A stretch of DNA of 64,000 nucleotides from Rhodoferax sp. GW822-FHT02A01 (GCF_038784515.1 NZ_CP152376.1:2542001-2606000); one strand, 5' to 3'; numbered from the stretch's first letter, positions 41,974 to 51,606 are shown. Numbers and translations are program-made. The notes: a model not told the origin generated them from the sequence alone.

Positions 41974-43101
41974 TCAGGCGACGTGATCCTGTACCGTGGC
42001 CACACAGTTGCGGCCACGACGCTTAGCCAGGTAAACGCTTGCATCGGCAGCTTTCAGCCACGCATCAACGCCTTGTGATTGCAGTTCCGGGTTGACGTGG
42101 GCCACGCCAATGCTGACGCTACCAAGCCATTCACCCCCACCCGCGTGTACTCGTAGAGCAGAGACTTCTTCGCGCACTTTCTCGGCCGACGTCAGGGTGC
42201 CTTGCAAGTTGGTGTTCATGCACACAATCAGGAACTCATCTCCGCCCAGGCGGCATACCACGTCGTCATTGCGCACGGCCTCCGTCATGCAGCGCGCCAG
42301 GGTGCGAAGCACCGTATCGCCAGCATCGTGACCGCAGGTGTCGTTGATTCTCTTGAAGCCATCCGCGTCAATCATCATGCAGGAAAGGGCGGACCCCGTT
42401 GCCTGTGCTTTCTTCCACTCGGTGTCCAGAATGCGCATGGCGTGCCTGCGGTTGGGCAGACCCGTGAGCACGTCGGTCATGGCCATGCTTTCCAACTGCT
42501 CATTCATGTCAGAGAGCGCCTGGGTCCGCTCCCTGACGCGGGCTTCCAGCGTCTGATTGAGCTCGAACAGGGCACGGCTGCGCTCGGATACCTGCTCGAT
42601 CAACCGGTTCATGGCCTGCAGCAGCAAAGCAGTGGCTGGGTCCCTGTTCTTATGAAAGGCGAGGTAGGCTTCGTGCGGCGGCACACCTTCGGCAATGGCG
42701 CGAATGGCTCCGGCCATCATCTGGTCTGAGCCCAGAATGTGATACGCCAGCCAGTTGGCCAGGTATTGCAGCAACGCGTGTGCAGCCTCGGACTGGTTGC
42801 CCGCGACTTCCGCATGCATGTGGTCGAGATCGCTCAGGAATTGAGTGTGCTCTCTCAGATGGTGACTCAGCTGGATCGGATCGAGGCCCGCGCCGGTCAT
42901 CAATGCCTCTTCTTCCTTGAAGTGGTATTGGGTGTAGCGCGTGAGCTCTCCGAACAGGGCTTCGATTTCCTGTGCGCTTGCGCCTTCCGGCTGCATCAGC
43001 AGGTCGCCAAACTGGTTGATCAGGTCAACCAAGTAGTGATGCTGTTCGTCCACCATGGCCTGGCCGGTGACAAAGCACTGATCCCATTGAAAGGATTCCA
43101 T
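41974..43101 (-). CDS. Diguanylate cyclase with N-terminal hemerythrin domain
   Basis: 375 residues. The hemerythrin part (1-140) has the diiron ligands in DEQHHYLV, YHFKEEE, HHLREH and YHILGSD. A coiled-coil linker (about 165-210) leads to a GGDEF domain with the active site RLGGDEFLIV and an inhibitory-site candidate further upstream not clearly present. Such proteins couple oxygen or redox state to c-di-GMP synthesis, as shown for Vibrio Bhr-DGC. The stop lies 37 bp after the cytochrome gene end (convergent). Confidence 0.93.
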   Translation of the reverse strand: MESFQWDQCFVTGQAMVDEQHHYLVDLINQFGDLLMQPEGASAQEIEALFGELTRYTQYHFKEEEALMTGAGLDPIQLSHHLREHTQFLSDLDHMHAEVAGNQSEAAHALLQYLANWLAYHILGSDQMMAGAIRAIAEGVPPHEAYLAFHKNRDPATALLLQAMNRLIEQVSERSRALFELNQTLEARVRERTQALSDMNEQLESMAMTDVLTGLPNRRHAMRILDTEWKKAQATGSALSCMMIDADGFKRINDTCGHDAGDTVLRTLARCMTEAVRNDDVVCRLGGDEFLIVCMNTNLQGTLTSAEKVREEVSALRVHAGGGEWLGSVSIGVAHVNPELQSQGVDAWLKAADASVYLAKRRGRNCVATVQDHVA

Positions 43102-43110
43102 AGGCCTCTG

Positions 43111-43545
43111 TCAGTCCTTTGTGGCGTGGCGTTGTATGCAGGCGATATAGCTGTCGCCGTCAGGCGGTCGACCGGCCTGCTGACTTTCCCACAGCATTTT
43201 GCCCAGGCATTCCATGGCTTCGTGGTGGGCCAGGTGCAAGGAGTTGCGCTTGTGCGTCAATAGCTCCACGGCCTGACGGATTCCACGCGGCTGATCAATG
43301 CTGCACTGCTCGCTGATGGACAGGTGCATGGACAGATGCAAGAACGGGTTGGTGCGTCCGGCATCCACGGTGGACATGGAGGCCAGCGCAGCGTCAACAT
43401 CCGCAAAGTCGGCGTGGTATTCAGGGTGTTCGTCCATCCAGCGGGCGGCGATGATTTCGATCGCCTCCAGCGGCTTGCCCTCGCGAGCCTTGGCGAAGGT
43501 TTCGCAGAAAAAGCGACGGACGTCTTCTTGGGAGGGGCTGAACAT
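43111..43545 (-). CDS. DUF1841 family protein
   Basis: 144 residues with the family pattern MFSPSQEDVRRFFCETF at the start, HPEYH in the middle and NPFLHLSMHLSISEQ, then a C-terminal helix with HHEAMECLGKMLWESQ. DUF1841 is a cytoplasmic beta- and gammaproteobacterial family of unknown role. It lies 9 nt upstream of the hemerythrin-GGDEF gene on the same strand and may share its transcript. Confidence 0.88.
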   Translation of the reverse strand: MFSPSQEDVRRFFCETFAKAREGKPLEAIEIIAARWMDEHPEYHADFADVDAALASMSTVDAGRTNPFLHLSMHLSISEQCSIDQPRGIRQAVELLTHKRNSLHLAHHEAMECLGKMLWESQQAGRPPDGDSYIACIQRHATKD

Positions 43546-43651
43546 GGGGGGGCAAGCGTAGCATGACCTCGGTTAAAGGGCGTGGGCAAACCACTGTCCT
43601 ATATCAAACTCGTACCATTAGGGCATTACATTCATTGCTACGGAGGTGGTT

Positions 43652-44272
43652 ATGCCGGTGGTTGTCGTTGCCAATCCCAAGGGAGGTGTGGGGAAATCCA
43701 CCCTCTCGACCCAGGTCGCTGGTTATTTCGCGTCTAAGGGGCATGCGGTCATGCTGGGGGATGCCGACCGGCAGCAGTCCAGCAGGCTTTGGCTGAGTTT
43801 GCGCCCGCCTTCAGCCCGCACCATCAGCACGTGGGAGTTTGACAGCGAGAACGTCGCCAAGCCCCCTAAAGGAACTACCCACGTGGTGCTGGATACTCCC
43901 GCCGGGCTACACGGCCGCCGGTTCAAGGACATCATGAAGCTGGCGGACAAAGTGCTGGTGCCGCTGCAACCCAGCATTTTTGACATGTATGCCACCCGTG
44001 CTTTTCTGGACGAGCTGGCCGCCAATTCGCACGCGGCCAAGGCCCGGGTCGGCATCATCGGCATGCGGGTAGATGCTCGGACTATTGCCGCAGACAAGCT
44101 CGCAGAGTTTGTGCAGTCCATTGGGCTGCCCATGGTGGGCTACGTTCGCGATACCCAGAACTTCATCCATCTGACGGCCCAGGGGCTCACGCTGTTTGAT
44201 GTGGCTCCCCACAAGGTCGAACGTGACCTGGAGCTGTGGGAGCCGATCGGCCAGTGGCTGGACCAGCGTTGA
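43652..44272 (+). CDS. ParA/MinD-like ATPase
   Basis: 206 residues from ATG 43652 behind CGGAGG. The deviant Walker A KGGVGKST is at about 10-17, the switch region is in VVLDTPAGL, and RVGIIGMRVDART follows. No ParB gene or parS-like site is adjacent, so this is an orphan ParA, which may position something other than DNA. It is divergent from the DUF1841 gene and convergent with trmL. Confidence 0.9.
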   Translation: MPVVVVANPKGGVGKSTLSTQVAGYFASKGHAVMLGDADRQQSSRLWLSLRPPSARTISTWEFDSENVAKPPKGTTHVVLDTPAGLHGRRFKDIMKLADKVLVPLQPSIFDMYATRAFLDELAANSHAAKARVGIIGMRVDARTIAADKLAEFVQSIGLPMVGYVRDTQNFIHLTAQGLTLFDVAPHKVERDLELWEPIGQWLDQR

Positions 44273-44287
44273 GGACTTCTGCCGACT

Positions 44288-44749
44288 TCAGGCAAAGCCG
44301 TTCTGGCGCCAAGCCTCAAAGACGGTGACGGCAACCGCGTTGGATAAGTTCAGGCTACGCTGACCTTCGCGCATGGGCAGGCGCAGGCACTGTTGCGGTG
44401 CAAAGAACGCACGCACGCTGTCGGGCAAGCCTTTGGTCTCGGAGCCGAACACCAGCCAGTCACCTGCCTGGAAGGCCAGGTCAAACGGGCTACGCGTTCC
44501 CCGTGTCGTCAAGGTGAATATCCGTGCAGGATCGGGTTGAGCCGACTGCAGAAAGGTTGACCAGTCGGCGTGGCGGCAGAGGTTGGCGTACTCGTGGTAG
44601 TCCAGGCCTGCACGTCGCATGTGTTTGTCATCCATGGAGAAGCCCAGCGGCTCCACCAGGTGCAGATGGCATCCAGTGTTGGCCGCCAGGCGGATGATGT
44701 TGCCGGTATTTGGGGGGATTTCCGGCTCTACGAGAACGATATTGAACAT
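44288..44749 (-). CDS. trmL: tRNA (cytidine/uridine-2'-O-)-methyltransferase TrmL
   Basis: SPOUT-class methyltransferase of 153 residues that modifies the wobble position 34 of some tRNA-Leu. The motifs are NIVLVEPEIPPNTGNIIRLA at the start, LVFGSETKGLP in the middle and LRLPMREGQRSLNLSNAVAV at the trefoil knot. Length is exactly that of the family. It lies downstream of comF on the same strand (6 nt apart). Confidence 0.96.
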   Translation of the reverse strand: MFNIVLVEPEIPPNTGNIIRLAANTGCHLHLVEPLGFSMDDKHMRRAGLDYHEYANLCRHADWSTFLQSAQPDPARIFTLTTRGTRSPFDLAFQAGDWLVFGSETKGLPDSVRAFFAPQQCLRLPMREGQRSLNLSNAVAVTVFEAWRQNGFA

Positions 44750-44755
44750 GCCCGA

Positions 44756-45478
44756 TTATTCCGCACGGGCCAGTACGATGGCAGTGATGTGTGCCGCACC
44801 CGCGCGGCGTAACGCCCGTGCTGCAGCGTGCAGGGAAGCGCCAGTGGTCATGACGTCATCCACCAGGACAATGCGTTTGCCTTTGGCGGCAGGCGCGAAT
44901 TCGGGCGCCAAGGCGTAGGCGCCTCGTACGTTGGTCAACCGCTCCTTGCGAGGCAAAGTGCTTTGTGGCGGGGCTTCCTTGATCCGAAGCAGTACGTCGT
45001 GTTGCAGTTTGGAGGTGCCCAGACCGCGTGCCAGCTCCAGGGCCTGATTGAAGCCGCGCTGCTGCAGTCGCGTCGGTGACAGCGGCATGGGGATCACCCA
45101 GTCTGCGCAATCCAGAGCGGGCTCGACCCAGGGCATGCTGCGCATCAGTGCGGCAAAACCGGGAGCCCATCCTGTGCCCTGGTGAAACTTGAATTGGACG
45201 ATCAACCCCGCCCATGGGAAGTCATAGGTCACGGCGGCCAGAACGGCATCCAATGGCGGCGGCTCTGCCACGCAAGTGCCACATTGCATCAGGGTATCGG
45301 GCAAGGAGCATGCGCAGGTGGGGCAGCGATGCACCGGTTGCCCGAAGCGTTGTACGCAGGGTTCGCAAATTGCCCGCGTCGGCCAGGCGTGACAGACCGC
45401 ACACTGGCTGGGGATGTGGCGGGATATCCCGGCAAGCAACTGGCGAAACATGGCGCCAATATACTGATCCTCAGCCAT
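44756..45478 (-). CDS. ComF family protein
   Basis: About 240 residues from ATG 45478 (ATG 45451 is an alternative; the frame extends further but would run through the methyltransferase gene). An N-terminal zinc finger with four pairs of Cys (CAVCHAW, CEPC, CPTCACS, CGTC) is followed by a phosphoribosyltransferase-like domain with RKERLTNVRGAY and the PRPP loop VLVDDVMTTGASL. ComF proteins support DNA uptake or related processes. Divergent from the methyltransferase gene. Confidence 0.92.
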   Translation of the reverse strand: MAEDQYIGAMFRQLLAGISRHIPSQCAVCHAWPTRAICEPCVQRFGQPVHRCPTCACSLPDTLMQCGTCVAEPPPLDAVLAAVTYDFPWAGLIVQFKFHQGTGWAPGFAALMRSMPWVEPALDCADWVIPMPLSPTRLQQRGFNQALELARGLGTSKLQHDVLLRIKEAPPQSTLPRKERLTNVRGAYALAPEFAPAAKGKRIVLVDDVMTTGASLHAAARALRRAGAAHITAIVLARAE

Positions 45479-45489
45479 TTGCGAGAACG

Positions 45490-46377
45490 ATGAACACCAA
45501 ACGCCCTCCTTCCATAGACCCGACGGCCGCCAGCCGCTGGGCGCGCCATCTGCCCACCGAATCGCCCTGGCTGCACGAGGAAGTGGCGCGGCGCATGGAG
45601 GATCGTCTGCAATGGATAGTACGTACCCCCGCAAGCTGGATGCACTGGGGGCCGCTGCAAGGTGGGCGGCAGGTACATGAGCAGCTGGTTCGCCGTTACC
45701 CCAAGGCCCACAGCTACGTGCGGGAGGAAACGCCTGCGCAAGTGAAGCTGGCGCAGCAGCACTTGCAGCAGGCCTGGTGGCGCCCAGCCCGCTGGTTGCA
45801 GGCCGGGGTCCAATTTGATGCGCCTGTGCAGCCGGTGCAAATGCTGTGGGCCAACATGGCGCTGCACATGGATGCCGATCCGCAGGCCCTGATCCAGCGC
45901 TGGCATGGCGCACTGGAGGTGGACGGCTTTCTGATGTTCTCCTGCCTGGGGCCCGATACGCTGCGTGAGCTGCGCACGGTCTATGAGGCACTGGGGTGGG
46001 CGCCGCCCAGTCATGCGTTTACCGATATGCACGACTGGGGCGACATGCTGGTGCACGCCGGATTTGCCGAGCCGATCATGGATATGGAGCACATCACACT
46101 CAGTTACTCCACTGGGGAAACCCTGCTTGCGGAGCTGCGTGGATTGGGGCGTAATTTGCACATAGACCGGTTTGCGGCCTTGCGCGGGCGCAATTGGCGC
46201 CGCTCCTTAAGCGAGGCACTGGAGCGGCAATTGAGGGGTCCGGATGGTCGCCTCACGCTGACCTTCGAAGTGATCTATGGACATGCCTTCAAACCCGCAG
46301 CGCGCATGTCGGTACGCCCTGAAACACGGGTCTCTTTGGATGAATTGCGCCAATCATTGCGCAAGATCAAACCTTAG
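45490..46377 (+). CDS. BioC-like SAM-dependent methyltransferase
   Basis: 295 residues. The start and context resemble malonyl-ACP O-methyltransferase BioC of betaproteobacteria: FMFSCLGPDTLRELR and HDWGDMLVHAGFAEPIMDME are BioC-like, as is LLAELRGLGRN. A canonical SAM GxGxG loop is not obvious in the N-terminal half, so cofactor binding may be altered or the protein may be a paralogue. It would act in early biotin synthesis; no other bio gene lies in the window. It starts 11 bp from the divergent comF start. Confidence 0.72.
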   Translation: MNTKRPPSIDPTAASRWARHLPTESPWLHEEVARRMEDRLQWIVRTPASWMHWGPLQGGRQVHEQLVRRYPKAHSYVREETPAQVKLAQQHLQQAWWRPARWLQAGVQFDAPVQPVQMLWANMALHMDADPQALIQRWHGALEVDGFLMFSCLGPDTLRELRTVYEALGWAPPSHAFTDMHDWGDMLVHAGFAEPIMDMEHITLSYSTGETLLAELRGLGRNLHIDRFAALRGRNWRRSLSEALERQLRGPDGRLTLTFEVIYGHAFKPAARMSVRPETRVSLDELRQSLRKIKP

Positions 46378-46554
46378 TTCCACTCCCATTGACTTTCGTG
46401 CTTGACATAAGCACCTTACGTTGACCTTAGGGGGCGGTCTGCTGGGCTACAATCGCCCGAAAGAATTTCTGGCAATCAAGTGATTGAGTCCCGATAACTG
46501 CTAAGGGACGCCAGTGAGTGAGACGGCACGCAGCAGCACACAGAGGTACGAACG

Positions 46555-47745
46555 ATGAAGAGCGTTTTCAATTGGTTGGCGACGGCTTTGATATCAGCCA
46601 CCGCTTGGGCCGGGTCGGCAGCATTCACGCTGGCACGCGCGGTCGAAGATTTGCCGGGAGGCCCGTCGGTTAACCAGTTGAACCTGACCCAGGGTGTGAC
46701 CAAAATTTCTGAAGATCAGGCGTGGTTGCACTGGTTCATGTTGATTGTTTGCGTCGTGATCTTCGTTGCGGTGTTTGCCGTGATGTTCTATTCCATCTGG
46801 AAGCACCGCAAGTCTGTGGGCCACAAGGCTGCGCTGTTCCACGAAAGCGTGGCGGTTGAAATTGCCTGGACGGCTGCACCTTTCATCATTGTGGTGGTCA
46901 TGGGTCTGATGGCTACCAAGACGGTGGTCGCCATGAAGGACACCACCAATGCCGACCTCACCATCAAGGCCACTGGCATGCAGTGGAAGTGGGGCTACGA
47001 CTACCTCAAGGGCGAAGGCGAGGGCATCGGTTTCATTTCCACGCTGGACGTGGAGCAGCGCGAAATGTCCAACAACGGCGGCCCCAAGAAGGGCGAGGTC
47101 GTCAACGATTACCTGCTCAAGGTGGACAACCCCTTGGTGGTTCCCGTGGGCAAGAAGATCCGCATCATCACCACCGCCAACGACGTGATCCATGCCTTCA
47201 TGGTGCCGGCTTTCGGTATTAAGCAGGATGCCATCCCCGGATTTGTACGTGACACCTGGTTCCGTGCCGAGAAGACGGGTGATTTCTATGGCCAATGCGC
47301 CGAGTTGTGCGGCAAGGAGCACGCCTACATGCCGATTCACGTGAAGGTGCTGTCCGCCCAAGACTACACCGCCTGGGTTGGAGCCGAACAGAAGAAGATG
47401 GCAGCCAAGGCAGATGATCCCACCAAGGTCTGGACCTTGGAAGATCTGATGGCACGTGGTGAAAAGGTTTACAACACGCCGGGTGCTTGCGTGTCCTGCC
47501 ACCAGGCCAGCGGCAAGGGCGGCGGCACGGTGAAGCCTCTGGATGGCGCGGCCGTGGTGCTGGACGCAGACAAGTCCAAGCAGATCCAGGTGCTGCTCAA
47601 TGGCCAGAACAATGGTGCCATGCCGTCTTGGAAGACTCTGAACGACACCGAGATCGCAGCCGTGATCACCTATACCAAGAACCATTGGTCCAACAAAACC
47701 GGTCAGCTGGTGCAGCCTGCCGACGTGATGGCCTTGCGCAAGTAG
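46555..47745 (+). CDS. coxB: Cytochrome c oxidase subunit II with C-terminal cytochrome c domain
   Basis: 396 residues. The signal peptide is followed by two membrane helices (about 60-85 and 105-125). The CuA domain carries the copper ligands in CAELCGKEHAYM, and AWTAAPFIIVVVMG is the typical TM2. A C-terminal monoheme domain has CVSCHQ at about 312. CuA takes electrons from cytochrome c and passes them to subunit I. First gene of the aa3 oxidase operon. The fused heme domain makes it a caa3-type subunit. Confidence 0.96.
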   Translation: MKSVFNWLATALISATAWAGSAAFTLARAVEDLPGGPSVNQLNLTQGVTKISEDQAWLHWFMLIVCVVIFVAVFAVMFYSIWKHRKSVGHKAALFHESVAVEIAWTAAPFIIVVVMGLMATKTVVAMKDTTNADLTIKATGMQWKWGYDYLKGEGEGIGFISTLDVEQREMSNNGGPKKGEVVNDYLLKVDNPLVVPVGKKIRIITTANDVIHAFMVPAFGIKQDAIPGFVRDTWFRAEKTGDFYGQCAELCGKEHAYMPIHVKVLSAQDYTAWVGAEQKKMAAKADDPTKVWTLEDLMARGEKVYNTPGACVSCHQASGKGGGTVKPLDGAAVVLDADKSKQIQVLLNGQNNGAMPSWKTLNDTEIAAVITYTKNHWSNKTGQLVQPADVMALRK

Positions 47746-47799
47746 TTGCCTTCGGCAACCAACGCAAGCCCCATGAAGTGAATTGAGAAGGAAGAAACA

Positions 47800-49422
47800 A
47801 TGAGCGCAGTTCTAGGCCACCACGATCACGCCCATGAGCACCATGACGATCACCACGCCCCTACGGGCTGGCGTCGCTGGGTGTTTGCAACCAACCACAA
47901 GGACATCGGCACGCTGTACATGATCTTCAGCCTGACCATGCTGATGATCGGCGGGGTGCTGGCGTTGCTGATCCGTGCCGAGCTGTTCCAGCCAGGGCTG
48001 CAGTTCGTCAACCCCGAGCTGTTCAACTCGCTGACCACCATGCACGGTCTGATCATGGTGTTCGGTGCCATCATGCCGGGCTTCGTGGGTTTTGCGAACT
48101 GGATGATCCCACTGCAGATCGGTGCCAGTGACATGGCCTTTGCCCGCATGAACAACTTCAGCTTCTGGCTGATGATTCCTGCGGCTCTGATGCTGGCAGG
48201 CTCCTTCTTCATGCCCGGCGGCGCACCCGCTGCGGGCTGGACGCTGTATGCGCCGCTGACCCTGCAAATGGGCCCCAGCATGGACGCCGGCATTTTTGCG
48301 ATGCACATCCTGGGCGCGTCTTCCATCATGGGCTCGATCAACATCATCGTGACCATCCTCAACATGCGCGCTCCCGGCATGACGCTGATGAAGATGCCCA
48401 TGTTCGCCTGGACCTGGTTGATCACCGCTTACCTGCTGATTGCCGTCATGCCCGTGTTGGCAGGTGCCATTACCATGACGCTGACGGACCGCCACTTCGG
48501 CACCAGCTTCTTCAATCCGGCTGGTGGCGGCGACCCGGTGATGTATCAGCACATCTTTTGGTTCTTCGGTCACCCTGAGGTGTACATCATGATCTTGCCG
48601 GCTTTCGGCATCATCAGCCAGATCGTTCCGGCCTTTGCCCGCAAGCGTCTGTTCGGCTATGCCTCCATGGTGTATGCCACCTCTTCGATCGCCATTCTTT
48701 CGTTCATCGTCTGGGCGCACCACATGTTCACCACCGGCATGCCGGTGACTGGGCAGTTGTTCTTCATGTACGCCACCATGTTGATTGCGGTACCTACCGC
48801 GGTGAAGATTTTCAACTGGATTGCCACCATGTGGCGCGGTTCCATGACCTTTGAAACGCCCATGCTGTTTGCTGTGGGGTTCATCTTCGTGTTCACCATG
48901 GGTGGTTTCACCGGCCTGATCTGCGCCATGGCACCTATCGACATCCAGTTGCAGGATACCTATTACGTGGTGGCCCACTTCCACTATGTGCTGGTTGCCG
49001 GATCCCTGTATGCCATGTTCGCTGGCTATTACTACTGGAGCCCCAAGTGGACCGGAGTGATGTACAACGAGACACGCGGCAAGATCCACTTCTGGTGGTC
49101 GCTGATTGCTTTCAACGTCACCTTCTTCCCCATGCACTTCCTGGGTCTGGCCGGCATGCCACGTCGCTATGCTGACTACCCCATGCAGTTCGCCGACTTC
49201 AATGCTGTGGCTTCCATTGGCGCCTTTGCCTTTGGTCTGGCACAAGTGTTCTTCATCTTCTTCATTGTGGTGCCCACCATGCGTGGCAAGGGTGAAAAAG
49301 CGCCCCAGAAACCCTGGGAAGGCGCCGAAGGTCTGGAGTGGGAAGTTCCCTCTCCGGCTCCTTTCCATACCTTTGAAAACCCGCCCAAACTGGACGCCAC
49401 TGCAACCCGCGTGATTGGTTGA
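47800..49422 (+). CDS. coxA: Cytochrome c oxidase subunit I
   Basis: 540 residues with 12 membrane helices. Ligands of heme a, heme a3 and CuB are visible: [11 protein letters not shown] (low-spin heme), the cross-linked region [14 protein letters not shown], the HH pair in [10 protein letters not shown] and the heme ligands in HFHYVLVAG. Proton-channel residues fit the A-type family. It is the catalytic subunit reducing oxygen to water. His-rich N-terminus ([16 protein letters not shown]) may bind metal. The stop is followed after 4 nt by the small assembly gene. Confidence 0.98.
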   Translation: MSAVLGHHDHAHEHHDDHHAPTGWRRWVFATNHKDIGTLYMIFSLTMLMIGGVLALLIRAELFQPGLQFVNPELFNSLTTMHGLIMVFGAIMPGFVGFANWMIPLQIGASDMAFARMNNFSFWLMIPAALMLAGSFFMPGGAPAAGWTLYAPLTLQMGPSMDAGIFAMHILGASSIMGSINIIVTILNMRAPGMTLMKMPMFAWTWLITAYLLIAVMPVLAGAITMTLTDRHFGTSFFNPAGGGDPVMYQHIFWFFGHPEVYIMILPAFGIISQIVPAFARKRLFGYASMVYATSSIAILSFIVWAHHMFTTGMPVTGQLFFMYATMLIAVPTAVKIFNWIATMWRGSMTFETPMLFAVGFIFVFTMGGFTGLICAMAPIDIQLQDTYYVVAHFHYVLVAGSLYAMFAGYYYWSPKWTGVMYNETRGKIHFWWSLIAFNVTFFPMHFLGLAGMPRRYADYPMQFADFNAVASIGAFAFGLAQVFFIFFIVVPTMRGKGEKAPQKPWEGAEGLEWEVPSPAPFHTFENPPKLDATATRVIG

Positions 49423-49426
49423 GCCC

Positions 49427-49543
49427 ATGGCACAAACTCCTGAGCAAAAGAAGGCTAATCTGCGCATGGGCCTGATCCTGGCGTCTGTGGCTGCGGTCTT
49501 CTTTGTGGGATTCATGGCCAAGATGATTCTGCTGGGCCATTGA
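49427..49543 (+). CDS. Cytochrome oxidase small assembly protein (38 residues)
   Basis: ATG 49427 to TGA 49541-49543. A short charged start (AQTPEQKKANLR) precedes one membrane helix (MGLILASVAAVFFVGFMAKM) and the end ILLGH. Small one-helix proteins of this size sit between coxA and ctaG in Comamonadaceae. It probably assists oxidase assembly. It is 3 nt from ctaG. Confidence 0.85.
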   Translation: MAQTPEQKKANLRMGLILASVAAVFFVGFMAKMILLGH

Positions 49544-49546
49544 GCG

Positions 49547-50146
49547 ATGAATCTGCAGCGACTCAACCTCCAGATGATGGGCAAGCTTGCCGTGGTCACG
49601 GCAGGTATGTTCGCATTCGGCTATGGATTGGTGCCGCTGTACAAATCCATTTGTGAGCTGACCGGAATCAACGTGTTGGCGCTGGGTGAGCAGTCCATCC
49701 CCGGAGTGAAAGCCCAGGTGGCGGCCAACACCCAGGTCGACTTGAGTCGCACCATCACGGTCGAGTTTGATGCGAATTCGCGCGGCCCCTGGGAGTTCAA
49801 ACCGGCGCAGCGTTCGGTGCAAGTGCATCCGGGTGAACTGACCACGGTAATGTACGAATTCCAGAATGTGCAGAACCGTCGCATGTCGGCGCAGGCCATT
49901 CCCAGTTACGCGCCTATGCAGGCGCAAGCGCATTTTCAGAAGGTGGAGTGTTTTTGCTTCAACCAGTACACGCTGGAACCGGGTGAAAAGAAAACTTGGC
50001 CGGTGGTGTTTGTGGTGGACTCCAAGCTGTCCAAGGACGTCAAGACTATCACCTTGTCGTACACGTTTTTTGAAGTGGGCAGTGGCACGCCCCCGGCACC
50101 TGTGGCCAGCGTGAAGCCGGCACCCGTGGCAGGATTGGGAACCTGA
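49547..50146 (+). CDS. ctaG: Cytochrome c oxidase assembly protein CtaG/Cox11
   Basis: 199 residues. One N-terminal membrane helix is followed by a periplasmic Cox11 domain with the copper-binding Cys pair in VECFCFNQYTL and a Cys-free beta sandwich around it. Cox11 delivers copper to CuB of subunit I. The overlap of its stop with the next ATG shows coupled translation. Pro/Ala-rich extension at the end. Confidence 0.96.
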   Translation: MNLQRLNLQMMGKLAVVTAGMFAFGYGLVPLYKSICELTGINVLALGEQSIPGVKAQVAANTQVDLSRTITVEFDANSRGPWEFKPAQRSVQVHPGELTTVMYEFQNVQNRRMSAQAIPSYAPMQAQAHFQKVECFCFNQYTLEPGEKKTWPVVFVVDSKLSKDVKTITLSYTFFEVGSGTPPAPVASVKPAPVAGLGT

Positions 50147-50364
50147 TGGCCAGCGAACCGCCATCTGCTCCGGCGCAGCGCACTTCATTTGCGCGCAGCA
50201 TCAAGCTGGTCGCATGGTCCTTGTTGGGCATACGCAGCCGCAAGGGCTATCAGGATGATCTGGCCAAGGTCAATCCAGTGCATGTGGTGTTGGTTGGGTT
50301 CGTGGCGGTGCTGCTGTTTGTGGTGTCGCTGATTGGTTTGGTCAATTGGGTGGTCGCCAAATAG
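50146..50364 (+). CDS. DUF2970 membrane protein
   Basis: 72 residues with one C-terminal membrane helix (VVLVGFVAVLLFVVSLIGLV). The part before it (SIKLVAWSLLGIRSRKGYQDD) is the DUF2970 signature. Its start overlaps ctaG. It occurs in this oxidase operon in related bacteria and is probably an assembly or stability factor. Confidence 0.9.
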   Translation: MASEPPSAPAQRTSFARSIKLVAWSLLGIRSRKGYQDDLAKVNPVHVVLVGFVAVLLFVVSLIGLVNWVVAK

Positions 50365-50409
50365 GGCGCTATCGCTGAAACGTTTTTAAGAAGAAGGAAT
50401 GGAGCCGAA

Positions 50410-51291
50410 ATGAGTTCAACGACACACGGATCAACACCGTATTACTTCGTACCCGGGCCATCGCGTCATCCGGCCATGGCGGCACTCGGCCTGTTTTTTG
50501 TCATTCTGGGTGCAGGCCAATGGGTCAACGGTGTTCAATGGGGCAAGTACTCGCTGTTCGCTGGCCTGATCTGGTGGCTGGGCGTTCTGTACCAGTGGTT
50601 TGGTGATGCCATCAAGGAAAGCCAAGGCGGTCAGTACGGTCGCAAGATCGATCTGTCGTTCCGCTGGAGTATGAGCTGGTTCATCTTCTCGGAAGTGATG
50701 TTCTTCGGCGCCTTCTTCACTGCACTGTGGTGGGCCCGTTCGCACTCGGTGCCTGCGCTGGGAAGCCTGGACAACTCCATGCTCTGGCCCGGCTTCAAGG
50801 CGGTCTGGCCCAGCTTGGCTGCCGGCGTGACAGCCTCTCCTGCAGGAACTGTGGAACCCTTCACCACCATGGGCCCTTGGCCCCTGCCCACCATCAACAC
50901 GGCCTTGCTGCTGAGCTCGGGCGTTACCTTGACCATTGCACACCATGCCTTGCTGGCTGGCAAGCGCAGCAAGACCATCGGCTTTATGTGGATGACGGTA
51001 TTGCTGGGTATCACGTTCCTGTGCGTTCAGGGTTATGAATACCACCATGCCTATACTGAGCTGAACCTCAAGCTCAGCTCCGGCGTGTACGGCTCCACCT
51101 TCTTCATGCTGACTGGCTTTCACGGTTTCCACGTTCTGGTGGGCATGTTGATGCTGCTGTTCATCACCCTGCGTTTGCAAAAGGGTCACTTCAGCGCCGA
51201 CAACCATTTCGGTTTTGAGGGGGCGGCCTGGTACTGGCACTTCGTGGACGTGGTCTGGCTGGGACTGTATGTTCTGGTGTATTGGCTCTAA
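50410..51291 (+). CDS. coxC: Cytochrome c oxidase subunit III
   Basis: 293 residues with seven membrane helices. Landmarks are MSWFIFSEVMFFGAFFTALW with the conserved Glu, the FLCVQGYEYHHAY segment and GFHGFHVLVGMLML, and the end FEGAAWYWHFVDVVWLGLYV. Subunit III stabilises subunit I and proton uptake. A strong bidirectional terminator follows, so it ends the first part of the operon. Confidence 0.98.
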   Translation: MSSTTHGSTPYYFVPGPSRHPAMAALGLFFVILGAGQWVNGVQWGKYSLFAGLIWWLGVLYQWFGDAIKESQGGQYGRKIDLSFRWSMSWFIFSEVMFFGAFFTALWWARSHSVPALGSLDNSMLWPGFKAVWPSLAAGVTASPAGTVEPFTTMGPWPLPTINTALLLSSGVTLTIAHHALLAGKRSKTIGFMWMTVLLGITFLCVQGYEYHHAYTELNLKLSSGVYGSTFFMLTGFHGFHVLVGMLMLLFITLRLQKGHFSADNHFGFEGAAWYWHFVDVVWLGLYVLVYWL

Positions 51292-51305
51292 GTCCAGCAG
51301 CTCCC

Positions 51306-51337
51306 CAAAAAAAGGCACCGCGCGCGGTGCCTTTTTG
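51306..51337. terminator. Bidirectional terminator
   Basis: Stem AAAAAGGCACCG / CGGTGCCTTTTT with a 4-nt CGCG loop, with T-runs on both strands. It separates coxC from the convergent DUF2909 gene, ending transcripts from both sides. Confidence 0.9.
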
Positions 51338-51366
51338 ATTGGTGTCCCTTCACTTGCTCAACAGTT

Positions 51367-51591
51367 CTATTGCCCGCTCTGTATGCCTGTAGGATGGATC
51401 CAGCCCATCATCCAGGCCAGCAGAATGCACAGGAACAACAGCACCGAGAAGCCCACCCGCAGCGCCAAGGCACGTGCCATGCGTTTGGATTTGTCCGCAG
51501 GATTCTGGCTTCCACCTCGGAGCATGAAGAATAGCGCTGCCGCAAGGCTGGCAATAATGGCCAGAAAGACCAGTGCAACAAGGTATGACAT
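51367..51591 (-). CDS. DUF2909 twin-transmembrane protein
   Basis: 74 residues from ATG 51591. Two membrane helices (LVALVFLAIIASLAAALFFM; VGFSVLLFLCILLAWMMGW) flank a basic loop (NPADKSKRMARALALR). This short twin-helix protein is a regular companion of coxC in betaproteobacteria but oriented opposite. It is divergent from the SURF1 gene with 15 bp between starts. Assembly role likely, not shown. Confidence 0.88.
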   Translation of the reverse strand: MSYLVALVFLAIIASLAAALFFMLRGGSQNPADKSKRMARALALRVGFSVLLFLCILLAWMMGWIHPTGIQSGQ

Positions 51592-51606
51592 GCTGGCGAT
51601 TATCCC

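Noticed and set aside
45479-45991. N-terminal extension of the comF frame
   Set aside because: The extension is Pro/Arg/Ala-rich and overlaps the start of the divergent methyltransferase gene; ComF proteins start near the zinc finger, so the start at 45478 or 45451 was chosen.
46402-46453. Possible sigma-70 promoter before coxB (TTGAC-like box and TACAAT)
   Set aside because: The spacing between TTGACC (46421) and TACAAT (46448) is 21 bp, longer than usual, and no other pair is clearly better; I did not report it as a feature.
47812-49599. 595-codon frame antisense to coxA
   Set aside because: coxA is certain on the + strand; the antisense product is rich in His and Gly with no domain, and has no ribosome site or upstream gap.
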